A DNA stretch of 64,000 bases from Komagataella phaffii GS115 (GCF_000027005.1 NC_012966.1:1674001-1738000); one strand, 5' to 3'. Numbered from the stretch's first letter, positions 9,853 to 21,620 are shown. The notes: generated from the sequence alone by a model not told the origin. Program-made: numbers and translations.

Positions 9853-11232
9853 ATGATTTCTTCCAAGGAGATACGAATATTATCGCTCCTGGTGCTCGAT
9901 ACGATCTTTTTTTTGCTGGAGGTAGTCATCGGTTATGCTGTCAACTCTCTGGCCTTGATCGCAGATTCATTTCATATGTTGAATGACATTATTGCACTGT
10001 TGGTTGCATTATGGGCTGTGAATGTTGCAAAGAACAAGGCTGCCAACTCAAAGTATACATATGGATGGCAAAGAGCCGAAATCCTGGGTGCTTTAGTAAA
10101 TGCTGTATTTTTACTGGCTTTGTGTTTCACTATTTTTATCGAAGCTATCCAAAGGTTTATCATACCACAAGCTATCTCGAATGCCAAACTAATCCTTATA
10201 GTAGGCTTCGCAGGGCTTATTTCTAATGGAGTAGGGCTTGTTTTATTCCACGAGCACGGTCATGATCATAGCGATGTTTCTGATAGTAACGCTGAATCAC
10301 AGCATGGGCACGGCCATGGTGTAACTTATGAAGACGAAGAGTTACAAACAGGCGTTCAGGATGAAGAACGCGATAACTTATTGGCTTCGACATCTTCGCC
10401 CTATTCAAGTCGTGCTCGACGCTCTATCTATTCGTTGGAGGACGACAATATTGATTCAATTTTGCCCAACAATGTAGTATCAGAAATTGAGAGAGCAACA
10501 TTTCAGGAGCAAACTATGTCACGGTTGAAAGACAAAAAAAGTATCAGAAGAAAACCACAAAATCCAAAATCCCTGAACGTTCAAGGAATTTTCCTACATG
10601 TTTTAGGTGATGCATTGGGCAATGTGGGTGTAATTGCAACAGCTCTAATAATTTGGAAGACAGATTATTGGTGGCGTTTTTATGCCGATCCCGTTGTTTC
10701 ATTGTTAATAACAGGAATTATTTTCTCATCTGCCTTACCCTTATGCAAATCTGCTTCCAAAATACTATTGCAAGCCACACCTACCGCCATCGAATTCGAA
10801 GAAGTATTAGAACAGATCCTGAATGTTCCAGGTGTTGAATCGGTTCATGATTTTCATATCTGGAATCTCACGGAGCGTCTCTATATTGCATCACTACATG
10901 TCGAAATCAATCGCAACCCGGAAGAGTTCCTTTCGATTGCAAAAGAAATCAAATCTTCTCTTCATGAGTTTGGGATCCATTCTGTCACAATTCAACCCGA
11001 GTTTGTGAAGTATTATGCGCAGCAAAATAAGCTCCCCCAACGATTCTCTTCGACTACAATTTTGGCAAACGAAGAGCCTCACGTCAACGGTAATGACAGT
11101 ACTCCATTGAGTAATGTTCAGGGATCACAGCAACAGTATGGTTCAGTTTCTGATCCCGATTGTAATTGCATGGTTGATGCTACAATTGGGTGTGATGCTG
11201 ATAAATGTCTACAAATCGAAACCATCAAGTAG
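9853..11232 (+). CDS. ZRC1: vacuolar zinc/cobalt transporter (CDF family, ZRC1/COT1)
   Basis: A 459-residue cation diffusion facilitator that exchanges Zn2+ (or Co2+) for protons into the vacuole. Six membrane spans are visible. Metal-site motifs HxxxD occur in span 2 (ADSFHMLND) and span 5 (HVLGDALGNVG). Between spans 4 and 5 lies a His-rich cytosolic loop (HEHGHDHSD, HGHGHG) followed by a long Ser/Arg-rich insert, a ZRC1/COT1 hallmark. The cytosolic C-terminal domain (SVHDFHIWNLTERLYIASLH) is followed by a Cys-rich tail (CNCMVDATIGCDADKC). It is convergent with the thioesterase gene. ZRC1 and COT1 cannot be told apart by eye. Confidence 0.92.
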   Translation: MISSKEIRILSLLVLDTIFFLLEVVIGYAVNSLALIADSFHMLNDIIALLVALWAVNVAKNKAANSKYTYGWQRAEILGALVNAVFLLALCFTIFIEAIQRFIIPQAISNAKLILIVGFAGLISNGVGLVLFHEHGHDHSDVSDSNAESQHGHGHGVTYEDEELQTGVQDEERDNLLASTSSPYSSRARRSIYSLEDDNIDSILPNNVVSEIERATFQEQTMSRLKDKKSIRRKPQNPKSLNVQGIFLHVLGDALGNVGVIATALIIWKTDYWWRFYADPVVSLLITGIIFSSALPLCKSASKILLQATPTAIEFEEVLEQILNVPGVESVHDFHIWNLTERLYIASLHVEINRNPEEFLSIAKEIKSSLHEFGIHSVTIQPEFVKYYAQQNKLPQRFSSTTILANEEPHVNGNDSTPLSNVQGSQQQYGSVSDPDCNCMVDATIGCDADKCLQIETIK

Positions 11233-11442
11233 CAAACGAACTTGCAACTTTAAACTGATCGGCATGAAAGAACTCTGATCAGTTGAGGCTATAATAGATT
11301 CCAAAAATTCAGAGCAATTACAAACCAATTATGACGGTGAAGGGATAAATTTAAAAAAAAAAAGTAACTATATGTTTCTAAATATCTCAAAATTCGTAAG
11401 ATAGGACTAAATCTTGCGCTTTTAATTTTCTTCCTTGCAGTT

Positions 11443-12227
11443 TCAGGATAATTTATCGGCCCACCGTGGCTCAATGACAAGCATCTCGGCCTCTGCAAGC
11501 AGCTTAGGGGCATCCGAATTCATAGACAGCGTTTCTATGATACCTTTGACGTGTACCTTGCGACCGCTCTTGGACGTTGTCCACGCCTTTAGAACCACAA
11601 AACTATTAGCCAGTGTTGGACTTCGGTAATCGATCTTCAATGACGCAGTAACCCCTATCTTACCACTAAACAAAGGAAATGCACAGCGACACAAATTTTC
11701 ATCCAGAAGCGTTGCCAGCATTCCTCCGTGGACAATTCCTGGATGCCCACACACTTCCGAACCTAAGTGAAAAATGGCAGTCAGCTTATTCTCATTTAAT
11801 TCATTGGAGTTCTCCAAATGTTCCACCATGGAAAAAATCACCGGATGCTTTGCAATCTTGTGTTCGCCAGAAAGTGTGTTTCCAGTTAACGAGACCTTGT
11901 TCTTGCTTTCATCAATTTGCAATGCGTGATGGACTTGAGTTAATTGGGACTCGTCTCGAAGGTATATGTAGTAAGGATGTTGTAGCACGGTAGAATGGGG
12001 ATCCATGATGCTTCTATAAAACAATCCTTGGAGGTTACAAATAAACAAGACTTGTGCGGCAGCCAAAAGTAAGATGACGGATACGAAAAGAAAGCAAAAG
12101 TTTACAATTTGGTGACAAGTATTCGATTGTTTATAAATGAATCTATAGGAGTCTGCTTTCAACCGAGGCCGATCGTATGTTAGAGAGATACACTACCTAC
12201 TAGAATTTGAATCTTACCAGTACCCAT
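11443..12227 (-). CDS. membrane-anchored hotdog-fold thioesterase (4HBT), spliced
   Basis: Acyl-CoA-thioesterase-like protein of 239 residues, with architecture like Saccharomyces Fmp10 (N-terminal membrane span plus 4HBT domain). The long frame has no early ATG. A ten-base exon ATGGGTACTG (12227-12218) joins in phase to 12152 through a 65-nt intron (12217-12153). The intron starts GTAAGA, has a CTCTAAC branch site and ends GCAG. This gives MGTDSYRFIYK, then a ~24-residue span (FCFLFVSVILLLAAAQVLFI). The catalytic-type motif CGHPGIVHGGMLATLLDE and LKIDYRSPTLANSFVVLKAW mark the hotdog domain. Without splicing, the first Met (12006) would lose the membrane anchor. Confidence 0.75.
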
Positions 12228-12379
12228 TTATGAAATGGATCTTAATAGACGATGTTGAGTTGTATAGTGATTGGGTTGATACTAAGTATTCGGGAAAAGA
12301 AGCAATAAAGTCTAAAGGTGAGTTACCATCAGAACCAGTCTTAAAACAAGTGAGACAGGTTCCATTCTCAAAATACATG

Positions 12380-13429
12380 TCACCGATTTCGTTTGCTACT
12401 GAGGGAGCAAGATGTCCAATCCATTTCATTTCCTGGGCGTTTCAAGGAGCCTGACTCTGACAAACTCCTCCCTGCCAGGCAATAGTTCACTGCAAGGTCA
12501 TCAATTTTACCGACTAACATGATGGTCCGGTAATAATACATGTCAAGAACATCATTTGTGGCACTGACTGACAACTTGATTTCAGAAACTGGGGAGGCAG
12601 ACCTAATACAGACAGTTTCGTGATTGAAATCTCTGGGCACGATACGCCAATTAACTTTATTGAGAAACTCTACCTCTAGTATGTTCAGTTCACTGACATG
12701 AATGCCACCAACCTTAGCGTAATGAGTATTGGAACAAAAACTATCACATAATCCCTTAGCTGCAATGGTAGTTGCTGTAAGCAGAAACCTATGTACAGTC
12801 AACGAGTTCAGAGAAAAAACTGGGTAAGACAAAGAAAGCAGATCAATATAATATACTGCTGTCAACAAAATAGAATTCTCTAGGTAAGAATATTGAGCCA
12901 ACCTTCCTAAGTAATGTTCAATGGAAATGTTTGGAGGTGCTCTGGAGTGGAACCTTGTCAATTTTTGTGTGTGAATTTGCTTTGATTCAGTCATGCTATC
13001 ATTCATGTCAACCAAAGATTGAAGTATACGGGCCAGTAATACAACCAGGTGATCCCTAGGACAGTGAATAAACTCTACCGGTAACACAATGGATGGGGCC
13101 CCAGTTTTCGAAGGACTACCGGGATTAGATACTGAGAACACCTCGGAAGAGTTATTATCCATTTCGGGCTCTAAAATACTAGTACCTCTGTTAGCCACAC
13201 TCAACCGTTTGGTGGGCTCTTTCGAGTGGTTTGAAGTGTTTTCTAGTCTTGCCATCTCCAGTTGATCCTGGCTAGTTATGTTGTTTGAATCAATTCTTCC
13301 AATACCTGAAATTTCGGAAACATTGGTCTCAGATTTGGATTTAGTCAAACTGTAAGCAGACCAATTACTCGCAAGACCGAATCTCACGGATCCATCCACA
13401 TTGGGGCTTTGTTGAATATGCAAGCTCAT
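12380..13429 (-). CDS. PHO80: Pho85 cyclin Pho80
   Basis: A 349-residue cyclin partner of the Pho85 kinase, which phosphorylates and exports the transcription factor Pho4 in high phosphate. The first ATG in frame is 13429 (MSLHIQQSPN). A Ser/Asn-rich N-terminal third is followed by the cyclin box from about residue 140: IHCPRDHLVVLLARILQSLV, LTRFHSRAPPNISIEHYLGR, YYIDLLSLSYPVFSLNSLTV, HRFLLTATTIAAKGLCDSF, HYAKVGGIHVSELNILEVEF and NWRIVPRDF. The YYYRTIMLVG stretch near the C-terminus also matches Pho80 rather than Pcl6/7. The N-terminal extension is longer than in Saccharomyces (293 residues). Confidence 0.88.
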   Translation of the reverse strand: MSLHIQQSPNVDGSVRFGLASNWSAYSLTKSKSETNVSEISGIGRIDSNNITSQDQLEMARLENTSNHSKEPTKRLSVANRGTSILEPEMDNNSSEVFSVSNPGSPSKTGAPSIVLPVEFIHCPRDHLVVLLARILQSLVDMNDSMTESKQIHTQKLTRFHSRAPPNISIEHYLGRLAQYSYLENSILLTAVYYIDLLSLSYPVFSLNSLTVHRFLLTATTIAAKGLCDSFCSNTHYAKVGGIHVSELNILEVEFLNKVNWRIVPRDFNHETVCIRSASPVSEIKLSVSATNDVLDMYYYRTIMLVGKIDDLAVNYCLAGRSLSESGSLKRPGNEMDWTSCSLSSKRNR

Positions 13430-13558
13430 TGAATCTAAAGTGTGAAGGTGCAAGACTCATATCATGTCAATCAGTAAAGATAACCAAGAAAACAAGAGCA
13501 AAAGAAGGTGGAAGAAAAAAGGTAAGCGAAACGAGGCATACACCCATTCTAGGTAGAG

Positions 13559-13564
13559 CACGTG
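13559..13564. promoter_or_regulatory. E-box in PHO80 promoter (GCACGTGC context)
   Basis: CACGTG in the context AGCACGTGCCC, about 130 bp upstream of the PHO80 ATG. The GCACGTG half matches the high-affinity Pho4 site. Binding is inferred. Confidence 0.45.
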
Positions 13565-13670
13565 CCCTTAAAAGAAGAATTACATAAGCTAAAAGTTAAA
13601 CGTAAAGGACGATAATAGATCTCGGGCAGAAATGTAGAATTTCCGCTTTCATTAGGGAAGCAAATTAGTT

Positions 13671-14288
13671 TCAACATCCACACGTTGAACTCTCTCCATC
13701 CAAGTGGATGTTGATGGCATCTGTATAGTCATCTCCAAAATCTAGGCTCTCTTCCTGTTGGAGCGCATTTCGTGCTACAACGTCAAAGGCTTGGTCAATG
13801 TTGACTGCTTCTTTGGCTGAAGTTTCGAAATAGGGTATATTCCCTAGCTGTGCGCAGAGTTGCTGAGCCTTTTTGTTGTTGATTTGTCGTTTGTTCTCCT
13901 CTACGTCAATTTTGTTACCGATTAAGATAAACGGAAAAGTCTCAGGGTTTTTGATATTCGCCTGAACTAAAAATTCATCCTTCCAGGATACGACATTATC
14001 ATACGATTTATTGTTGGTAACATCGTAAACTAGTACACAACAATCTGCTCCTCTGTAAAAAGCAACTCCCAGAGACTGGAACCGCTCCTGGCCTGCAGTG
14101 TCCCAAAGCTGGATAGTCACATTTTTGTTGTCGATAACAAGTTCCTTTGTTAGGAAGTCTGCTCCGATAGTAGCTTTATACTGTTGGCTAAATTTTCTGT
14201 TGACAAACTGCTGCATTAACGAAGTTTTGCCGACACCAGAGTCGCCTAGTATAATCACTTTTAAAATAGTCTTTTTCTTTGAAGACAT
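13671..14288 (-). CDS. YPT7: Rab7-type GTPase Ypt7
   Basis: A 205-residue Rab GTPase of late endosome and vacuole membranes, required for homotypic vacuole fusion through HOPS. Nucleotide motifs are intact: GDSGVGKTS (G1), the effector-loop Thr in KATIGADF (G2), WDTAGQERF (G3), NKID (G4) and ETSAKEA (G5). The C-terminus ends SSTCGC, a CXC geranylgeranylation site. The Rab7-specific switch stretch [20 protein letters not shown] is present. The start at 14288 is the only reasonable ATG. Confidence 0.97.
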   Translation of the reverse strand: MSSKKKTILKVIILGDSGVGKTSLMQQFVNRKFSQQYKATIGADFLTKELVIDNKNVTIQLWDTAGQERFQSLGVAFYRGADCCVLVYDVTNNKSYDNVVSWKDEFLVQANIKNPETFPFILIGNKIDVEENKRQINNKKAQQLCAQLGNIPYFETSAKEAVNIDQAFDVVARNALQQEESLDFGDDYTDAINIHLDGESSTCGC

Positions 14289-14718
14289 GGTTGCTTGTCA
14301 AGAAGTAGCGCTGTAGATGTTTTCACCTTACTACTCCTGCCATGGTAGCTAGAAATTCGAGCCTTTGTACCTTCCAGTACATCCTACAGAATGTCTCCAC
14401 ATCGCCTAAATTAAAGTCTAGGAGGATACAAGTAAAATCAATACAGACTGATTTCAGTTTAAACGAATATAATTATAGATGCTTTAAAACGATTATTTCT
14501 TATAAAATTCCTGGGCAGCCTTGGTGATTTTGCCGGTCTTGTCAGTCTTTACAATGACTTGCTAGGGCTGTTCATTCCTCGAAGTATTTAACTGGTATTG
14601 ATTAATGTTGCTTTGGGAAGTATGATGATGGAGTTCATTAGAAATGTAACTACAGCGTAAAAATACTATAGAGATGGAGGCCTGATGACAATTTTGGAAG
14701 GCTTTGACGATATGAATT
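14289..14718. other. intergenic region KAR3 3' end to YPT7 5' end
   Basis: About 430 bp carrying the YPT7 promoter and the KAR3 terminator region. A 61-codon frame at 14342-14527 has no recognisable content. Confidence 0.55.
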
Positions 14719-16557
14719 TTAAGCATTGTAAGAAATAACCTTGGTATTGTTTACTTTCTCTGCGAATCTTAGACTTGTCAACGTCTCGTTGAAGAATAAT
14801 TTATTGGGGTTGACGTTTACAAACATCAATGTCTTACTGCTTGGTTCCAAACTATATTGAAGCAGGTATGTCAATTTGGAGTTCCGATATGGTATATGGT
14901 GGTGGTTTTGGTGTATGGAATGAACGACGTAATTGAGGCAGCTGAGTGACTTATTGATATGTTGGGTCTCCTTAAGACGATCCCCTATCACTTTGGATTG
15001 TGATATCCGCTCGGAGCCAGCAAGATCAATAAGGTGCAAGGTACTTATTAGGCAGTTTGTTTCGCAGCTCCTAAAAACAAATCGAAACACAGTGTGGGAT
15101 CTGGATGATTTTTCGTTTATGTTAGTTGCAGAGGTTCTCTTGTTTTCTTCCGCCTTCAGTAACATCTCCTTTATCTGCTCTTGTGAATTCACAAATATTT
15201 CGTCCATCCCTAAAACCTCGGTTGTACGAGTTGTCTTGTTATGTCTAATCTCATATGGCTTATTTCTCTTGTGTTCAAGAAGATTAAACAATTTGTTATT
15301 GTAAATCTCAATTAACTGAACAAATATGCGAATATCCTTATTTCGTTCATTGAATAGCAAATCCATAGATCGAGAGATCAAGCCATCGTCAATTTTAGAC
15401 ATTGTGAATGATTTCCCGGATCCAGTCTGACCGTAAGCAAAAATTGTAACATTAGTGCCCTCCAAGGCACAATGAATCAGCGGACTGATCTCCCGGAATA
15501 TATCAGTATTGGTACTGAAAGGAGAAAAAACTTTGTCAAAATGAAACGTATATGTCTTTTGTTCCTTGATAACAGATTTTCCAATACGGTTGTTGCCTGT
15601 TGCTCCTGCATAAATGGTGATGCTTTCTTTTAAATTCCATTCCATGTCAGAAATATTAAACCCAATTGATTCTTGTTCATCTGTAACCAAAGGTCTGAGC
15701 CGACAATATACCCTCAGATTTCCCTTTAAGCCTTGAAGCTTATTGTGTAAGTTTCTAGTCTTGAGTTCCTTGTTTTGGAGCAGACGCTGGTGGTTCGCAG
15801 ATGAGGTCCTGACCTCTTGCAAGGAAGATTCAACTATCTGACTATCTTTGATTTCGTTTGCCGATGATTTCTGGGTTTTTCTAGTAATTGTCATTAATTT
15901 TAGTTGTTCTTCTGTATTGCTCTTTTGTTTTTGCATACTCCTATAATCGGACTCCAAAATTTTCCTTTCAGACATTAAACTAGGGCGCTTAACTGATATC
16001 TGGGATAGCTGATTTTCTATGCTACGTTTTCTGAGACCTTGCTTCATAATGAGCAAGCTAAACGTTTTCTGTTGACTCTGATTGGACCTTACAAGGTGTA
16101 CCATACAAGACTCAAAATCCCGAACTTGTTGCGTTAATCTTCTCTCAGACATGGTAGTAATGCCTCTCAATACTAGTTTATTCGCCTTTAAGGTCTCGTG
16201 ACATTCTCTCTCATCTACTGCAAGTTGGCTCAACTTTGTATTGATGATCTTAGTTTTAACATCAATTAGTGATTGTTTCAACATATTTGTTTCCCTCCTG
16301 AAGAGAAGGAAGGCCTCCTTCTGTTGTAAGTGTAATTTGAGTTTGAGGTTCCGTACGAGCTGTCGTCTTGTTTCAAAAACCTTCTCTATTTCACTTTCAT
16401 GCCATAGTGTCCGCTTGTAGAGAGCTTCAAACTCGTCTCTTGTCTTCTCATAGCAGTACCTTAGCTTTGCTCGTTCATTGATGAGTTGCATCAAAGTATC
16501 TTTAGCAAGATGAAATTTTTCATCTTGGCACCAACTTTCCTTTAGTAAATAACTCAT
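14719..16557 (-). CDS. KAR3: kinesin-14 motor Kar3
   Basis: A 612-residue minus-end-directed microtubule motor used in mitotic spindles and karyogamy. The N-terminal ~270 residues are highly charged and coiled-coil-like. The neck LQGLKGNLRVYCRLRPL, typical of C-terminal kinesins, leads into the motor domain. The motor has P-loop FAYGQTGSGKSFTM, switch I NEKSSRSHTVFRF, switch II LIDLAGSERIS, and the microtubule-binding segment HINKSLSCLNYVVHSI followed by HIPYRNSKLTYLLQ. The C-terminal motor position identifies kinesin-14. It is shorter than Saccharomyces Kar3 (729) mainly in the N-terminal tail. It is divergent from RRP15 over a ~165-bp shared promoter. Confidence 0.92.
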   Translation of the reverse strand: MSYLLKESWCQDEKFHLAKDTLMQLINERAKLRYCYEKTRDEFEALYKRTLWHESEIEKVFETRRQLVRNLKLKLHLQQKEAFLLFRRETNMLKQSLIDVKTKIINTKLSQLAVDERECHETLKANKLVLRGITTMSERRLTQQVRDFESCMVHLVRSNQSQQKTFSLLIMKQGLRKRSIENQLSQISVKRPSLMSERKILESDYRSMQKQKSNTEEQLKLMTITRKTQKSSANEIKDSQIVESSLQEVRTSSANHQRLLQNKELKTRNLHNKLQGLKGNLRVYCRLRPLVTDEQESIGFNISDMEWNLKESITIYAGATGNNRIGKSVIKEQKTYTFHFDKVFSPFSTNTDIFREISPLIHCALEGTNVTIFAYGQTGSGKSFTMSKIDDGLISRSMDLLFNERNKDIRIFVQLIEIYNNKLFNLLEHKRNKPYEIRHNKTTRTTEVLGMDEIFVNSQEQIKEMLLKAEENKRTSATNINEKSSRSHTVFRFVFRSCETNCLISTLHLIDLAGSERISQSKVIGDRLKETQHINKSLSCLNYVVHSIHQNHHHIPYRNSKLTYLLQYSLEPSSKTLMFVNVNPNKLFFNETLTSLRFAEKVNNTKVISYNA

Positions 16558-16722
16558 AAGGATTGAAATCTTCGATGTACGAGCACAAACAGTTACCTAT
16601 GGCATCAATACCATAGCGTTTACGAAAATAAAGTAAAACCATCTTTACACCAGATGCAGGTTTTTCCCTACGAAGATGGCTTTCGTTTGATAACTTACTT
16701 TCTTTTGCTAGAGGGAATAGCT

Positions 16723-17502
16723 ATGCCGAATCGTCAAAACTTACGAAGGGCTGAGAAAGACTCAGAAGCATCTGTCAGGTCAACTGGATATGAGGGCCCA
16801 AGCACTTGTTTGAGCAAACCAGGTTTTGGAAAGGGTGTTTCACTTGAATTCTTCAACCACATAAGTGATGTGAATCTCAAGGAAGACTCTAGCATTGTTG
16901 GGAAAGCTGGTTTTCGTCCCAATAGTAAATTTCGGGAAGTGCTAAGTGATGAAGAGGACAGCAATTCTCCAGTGGAAATGGATTTCGAAGAAGTTAGTAC
17001 AGAAGATAGCGAAGAACTTGATTTGAGCACATCGAACGATAAGCGAACAAAGTCTACAGATGGTTCTGATAGATTCAGTAAAGCCGTAACTTCTATTTTG
17101 GATTCAAAACTGAAAGCTTATGATAGAAAAGATCCTATTTTGGCAAGATCCAAGAAAGGTATCAAGAAGCTTGAAGAGGAAAAATTAGAGAAGAAAGCCA
17201 TGAGATTGATTTTGCAAGAAAAAAAAGAGAGATTAAAGCATTCTAGAAATGAACACATACTTCCCACAGATGACGATAATGTAAGAGCCATTATTGAAAG
17301 GGAAAGATTTTTCAAGAAGATTGCCCAAAAGGGAGCTATTAGACTTTTTAATGCCATATTAGCAACACAAGTGAAGACTCACAAGACGATGGAGGACACC
17401 AAAACAGAGATCTTAGGGCGTGATGCTCGGAAACGGGTAATGACAGAGGTTTCCAAAGATAATTTTTTGGATATGATTCAAAGAGCTGGAAAAAGTACCT
17501 AG
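16723..17502 (+). CDS. RRP15: ribosomal RNA processing protein Rrp15
   Basis: Nucleolar pre-60S factor needed for 27S pre-rRNA processing. Starting at 16723 (MPNRQNLRR) gives 259 residues. An upstream in-frame ATG at 16654 would add a hydrophobic, un-nucleolar 23-residue leader, so the internal start is preferred. An acidic segment (LSDEEDSNSPVEMDFEEVST) precedes the Rrp15 domain: FSKAVTSILDSKLKAYDRKD, PILARSKKGIKKLEEEKLEK, then ERERFFKKIAQKGAIRLFNA. Lysine-rich throughout. Confidence 0.88.
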   Translation: MPNRQNLRRAEKDSEASVRSTGYEGPSTCLSKPGFGKGVSLEFFNHISDVNLKEDSSIVGKAGFRPNSKFREVLSDEEDSNSPVEMDFEEVSTEDSEELDLSTSNDKRTKSTDGSDRFSKAVTSILDSKLKAYDRKDPILARSKKGIKKLEEEKLEKKAMRLILQEKKERLKHSRNEHILPTDDDNVRAIIERERFFKKIAQKGAIRLFNAILATQVKTHKTMEDTKTEILGRDARKRVMTEVSKDNFLDMIQRAGKST

Positions 17503-18401
17503 TTGTTAGGGTAGCGGTCTTTGTAGGAGTTGGTATCATTCAGAGAGATTGCCGTTAGTTTTGGCAAGCCTGAGATTTTAACTAGAATAATAGTACCCTG
17601 CTCTGTAATAACCAGCAATGATACTACAGATTATACCCTACTTAAGGAGGTCTTCGACAAGTAACAGTTCCCATGTTGAGAAAGGTTCTTTGATGGTTGC
17701 AGTTACCATTGTAGTAAGAACACGACTATCTTTGTGAACCCAGATATTGATTCATTTCATTTAAGTCCTAGTTTCAAGTAAAAGTAAATCATAACCTACC
17801 TATAAGTGATCTTATCACGCAACCTATTTGTCAACCTAGGTTACTCCTAACTTTACACACGATAGAAAAGTACTCGTGCTAAACATGTGGGTATAATTTC
17901 GTATTATTAGTCAGTCATTGGCATATTTCCGTTAAAAAAAAAAAAAAGAAACCGTATCTATTAATGTGAAGAACAAAAAATCCAGTAAGAGCTCCAAGCT
18001 CTCGTTCATCTCAGTAGTCTGTTAATATCCACATTAGGATAACCTATACAGGATTGTTGTCTATTACTCTTAAGCTTTTTTTGTTTCTTGGATTGCATAC
18101 TCATCAGTATCAAACAAGGATCAAAAGCACAATAAAATTTACTTTTTTATCCATATTCTAAGAACAGACAGTCACAGAGATGCGGGGAATGTCATTACTT
18201 CAGCTGACTGGTGTATGCCTGATATAATAGAATACCGTTGTCACATGTTAAAGCGTGACGATTTACTGGCTGAGCACGTACCACCACTATATAATCTTAT
18301 CAATTAGCCAATAAGGAACAGCAATAAGAAATTGCTGTATTATTTTGCCAACCATGCTTGCATCGATAGAAGACTTATCAAAAATGAACTTTCAAAGTTT
18401 T
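17503..18401. other. intergenic region RRP15 to PAF1 (convergent)
   Basis: About 900 bp between two convergent genes, unusually long for this genome, with an A-rich tract near 17934-17947. I looked for tRNA boxes and conserved snRNA motifs and saw none. An unannotated non-coding RNA cannot be excluded. Confidence 0.5.
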
Positions 18402-19691
<1,290 letters not shown>

Positions 19692-19757
19692 TCAACATCG
19701 ATTACTCTTATGTAAAATATATATGCACTCATCTTCTATGTAGTCATGGCTGCCGCT

Positions 19758-21620
19758 CTATCTTGTATCGTATGAAATTTTGGGGTAGTCAATGAAATCG
19801 CTTGGATCTGGTGGAGGTAATGGAGAAGGTGAAACTTGTTCTGTTCGTAATGTCACCGAGGCTTGACCTACTATGCGACCCCATTTCTTTTTTGCTTTTG
19901 TAGGAGACGGTAAGTGCTCCGCCACTTCAACATTAACTGCTGGATCAGTTTGATTGTAGCTACTTGGAGTCGCGGTTCCGACAGTTTGGACTCCAAGTTT
20001 TTGATAACTAGTATCACTATCAAACTTTGGCGCAAAAATACACCATCGGTAGTCTAATAGACTAGGGAGTTCACCCAGCTCAGAAGCTTCCCAAAGAAAA
20101 GCAGCAGAAACTATTGGAATTGACCACTTCTTAGCGGCAACTATCTTGTTCTTCGTTGACTTAGCGCCAAGTTTAGTATCACTGGGTGTATCAATTATCT
20201 CGGAGTACTCATAGCTGAAAAGGCTGGAAGATCTATCTTTCTTGAACCCAATCCCAAGGACGGAGAGGTTGATAACCAGTAAATGACCAGCCTTTGTTAG
20301 TGTGCCACAATACTCGAAGCCTAAAATTTTAATCAATTTAATGATGTGCAACAGTTCCACTCCACAGAATCCCGTAACACATACCTTGAGATTAACACCA
20401 AGCTTGGTGTAACAAAGAGGTCTGCCCCAACGGTCGTTCATTATTTTCTTGTAATGTAGTGATCGTTCCACGAACCAGTCTGTGATGATCTCAGTTGTTT
20501 TCGGAAAACTTTCCAAAAGCCTCCCTGGAATAGAGCGCCGAGTAAAACTATGTGGAACTAGCAAATGGGTCATGCAGCCAAAGTTTTCATGCTTGCCACT
20601 GTCACAGAACTTCCCACCAGATAAAGTAATAACTCTGCTTAGTATCGAAACTTGGAATTCATTGAATCCATAGCAAAAAAAATGAAAGCCAGAAAATATG
20701 TTTGATGTCGCAACTGAGATTCTACCAGCACTTGGGAAAGAATTGGCTCCCACTATCTCACCCTCTAGAGGCATCTTTTTGGCCTTTTCAAAATTCTTTT
20801 TAACTTCTCCGCCTTCTATTCTTATTGAGTCAGTACCCCAGACATTCTTGTCATGCACTGAAAAATCTGAGGGTTTAATTCCTTCCATGATAGATTTCCA
20901 AATTTTGGGATTGCGTTTCACAACTTTCAAGTGATCTTCCTCCGTATTTCGTTTTCTTTCCCGTGATTTACTGCAATCATGATACTTCTTTCTCACATCC
21001 TCTTCCGTAACGAATTCATCCAGTTCCCTCCAATTACAAGCTCCCTTTCCTAGACGGTTCGCAGGCAATTTACTAATATCATATAAGTTCATATCTAGCA
21101 TTGCCCCCCGTTTAACAGAGTCTGTAACCCAGCGTAAATCTAGTGTAGGTATCTTCCACTCTAGTGCCTTTTCATATCTTTTTCCAGATTTTTCCGAAGT
21201 AACTATACAAGACTTTCCCATTGTTAGGGCCTCACTAACTTTGCCACCACGGTCTTCAATTAACTTTTGAAATTCCTCCCTCTGGGAAGGCTCTTTTGTT
21301 CTAGTTAAGCATACCCTCAAGCCCTCGAACACAGGTAGCTCAGATCCACTAAAAGAAAGCTCCTTCCTAGTACCTTGCAGCCACTCTTCATAGATTTCCT
21401 TTATACTCTTAGGTCGAAGAAAGATGATATCGGGGCGGTATTTGACAGAGTACCGAAACTTGTCGCTATCTCTGTCACCCACAATTAGATATCTGACATC
21501 AGATGTCAAAGGATTGACGAGGGTTCCACCCATGTCAGATATCTTCTCAGCCAGATCGTCCTTTATATCCTGCGGGATACACGTAGGACAAAATAGGTTG
21601 CCTTTGAAAGGCTTAGACAT
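19758..21620 (-). CDS. DPB11: BRCT-repeat replication and checkpoint protein Dpb11
   Basis: A 620-residue TopBP1/Rad4/Dpb11 family scaffold. It links CDK-phosphorylated Sld2 and Sld3 to DNA polymerase epsilon at origins and activates Mec1. Four BRCT domains are visible in two pairs. BRCT1 runs from about residue 3 (PFKGNLFCPTCIPQDIKDDL) and BRCT2 from about 100 (FEGLRVCLTRTKEPSQREEF to LRWVTDSVKRGA). BRCT3 starts near 310 (IFSGFHFFCYGFNEFQVSIL to TDWFVERSLHY) and BRCT4 near 410 (NLKVCVTGFCGVELLHIIKL to AFLWEASELG). The start at 21620 (MSKPFKGNLF) fits the family; the upstream open frame adds an implausible hydrophobic leader. Confidence 0.87.
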   Translation of the reverse strand: MSKPFKGNLFCPTCIPQDIKDDLAEKISDMGGTLVNPLTSDVRYLIVGDRDSDKFRYSVKYRPDIIFLRPKSIKEIYEEWLQGTRKELSFSGSELPVFEGLRVCLTRTKEPSQREEFQKLIEDRGGKVSEALTMGKSCIVTSEKSGKRYEKALEWKIPTLDLRWVTDSVKRGAMLDMNLYDISKLPANRLGKGACNWRELDEFVTEEDVRKKYHDCSKSRERKRNTEEDHLKVVKRNPKIWKSIMEGIKPSDFSVHDKNVWGTDSIRIEGGEVKKNFEKAKKMPLEGEIVGANSFPSAGRISVATSNIFSGFHFFCYGFNEFQVSILSRVITLSGGKFCDSGKHENFGCMTHLLVPHSFTRRSIPGRLLESFPKTTEIITDWFVERSLHYKKIMNDRWGRPLCYTKLGVNLKVCVTGFCGVELLHIIKLIKILGFEYCGTLTKAGHLLVINLSVLGIGFKKDRSSSLFSYEYSEIIDTPSDTKLGAKSTKNKIVAAKKWSIPIVSAAFLWEASELGELPSLLDYRWCIFAPKFDSDTSYQKLGVQTVGTATPSSYNQTDPAVNVEVAEHLPSPTKAKKKWGRIVGQASVTLRTEQVSPSPLPPPDPSDFIDYPKISYDTR

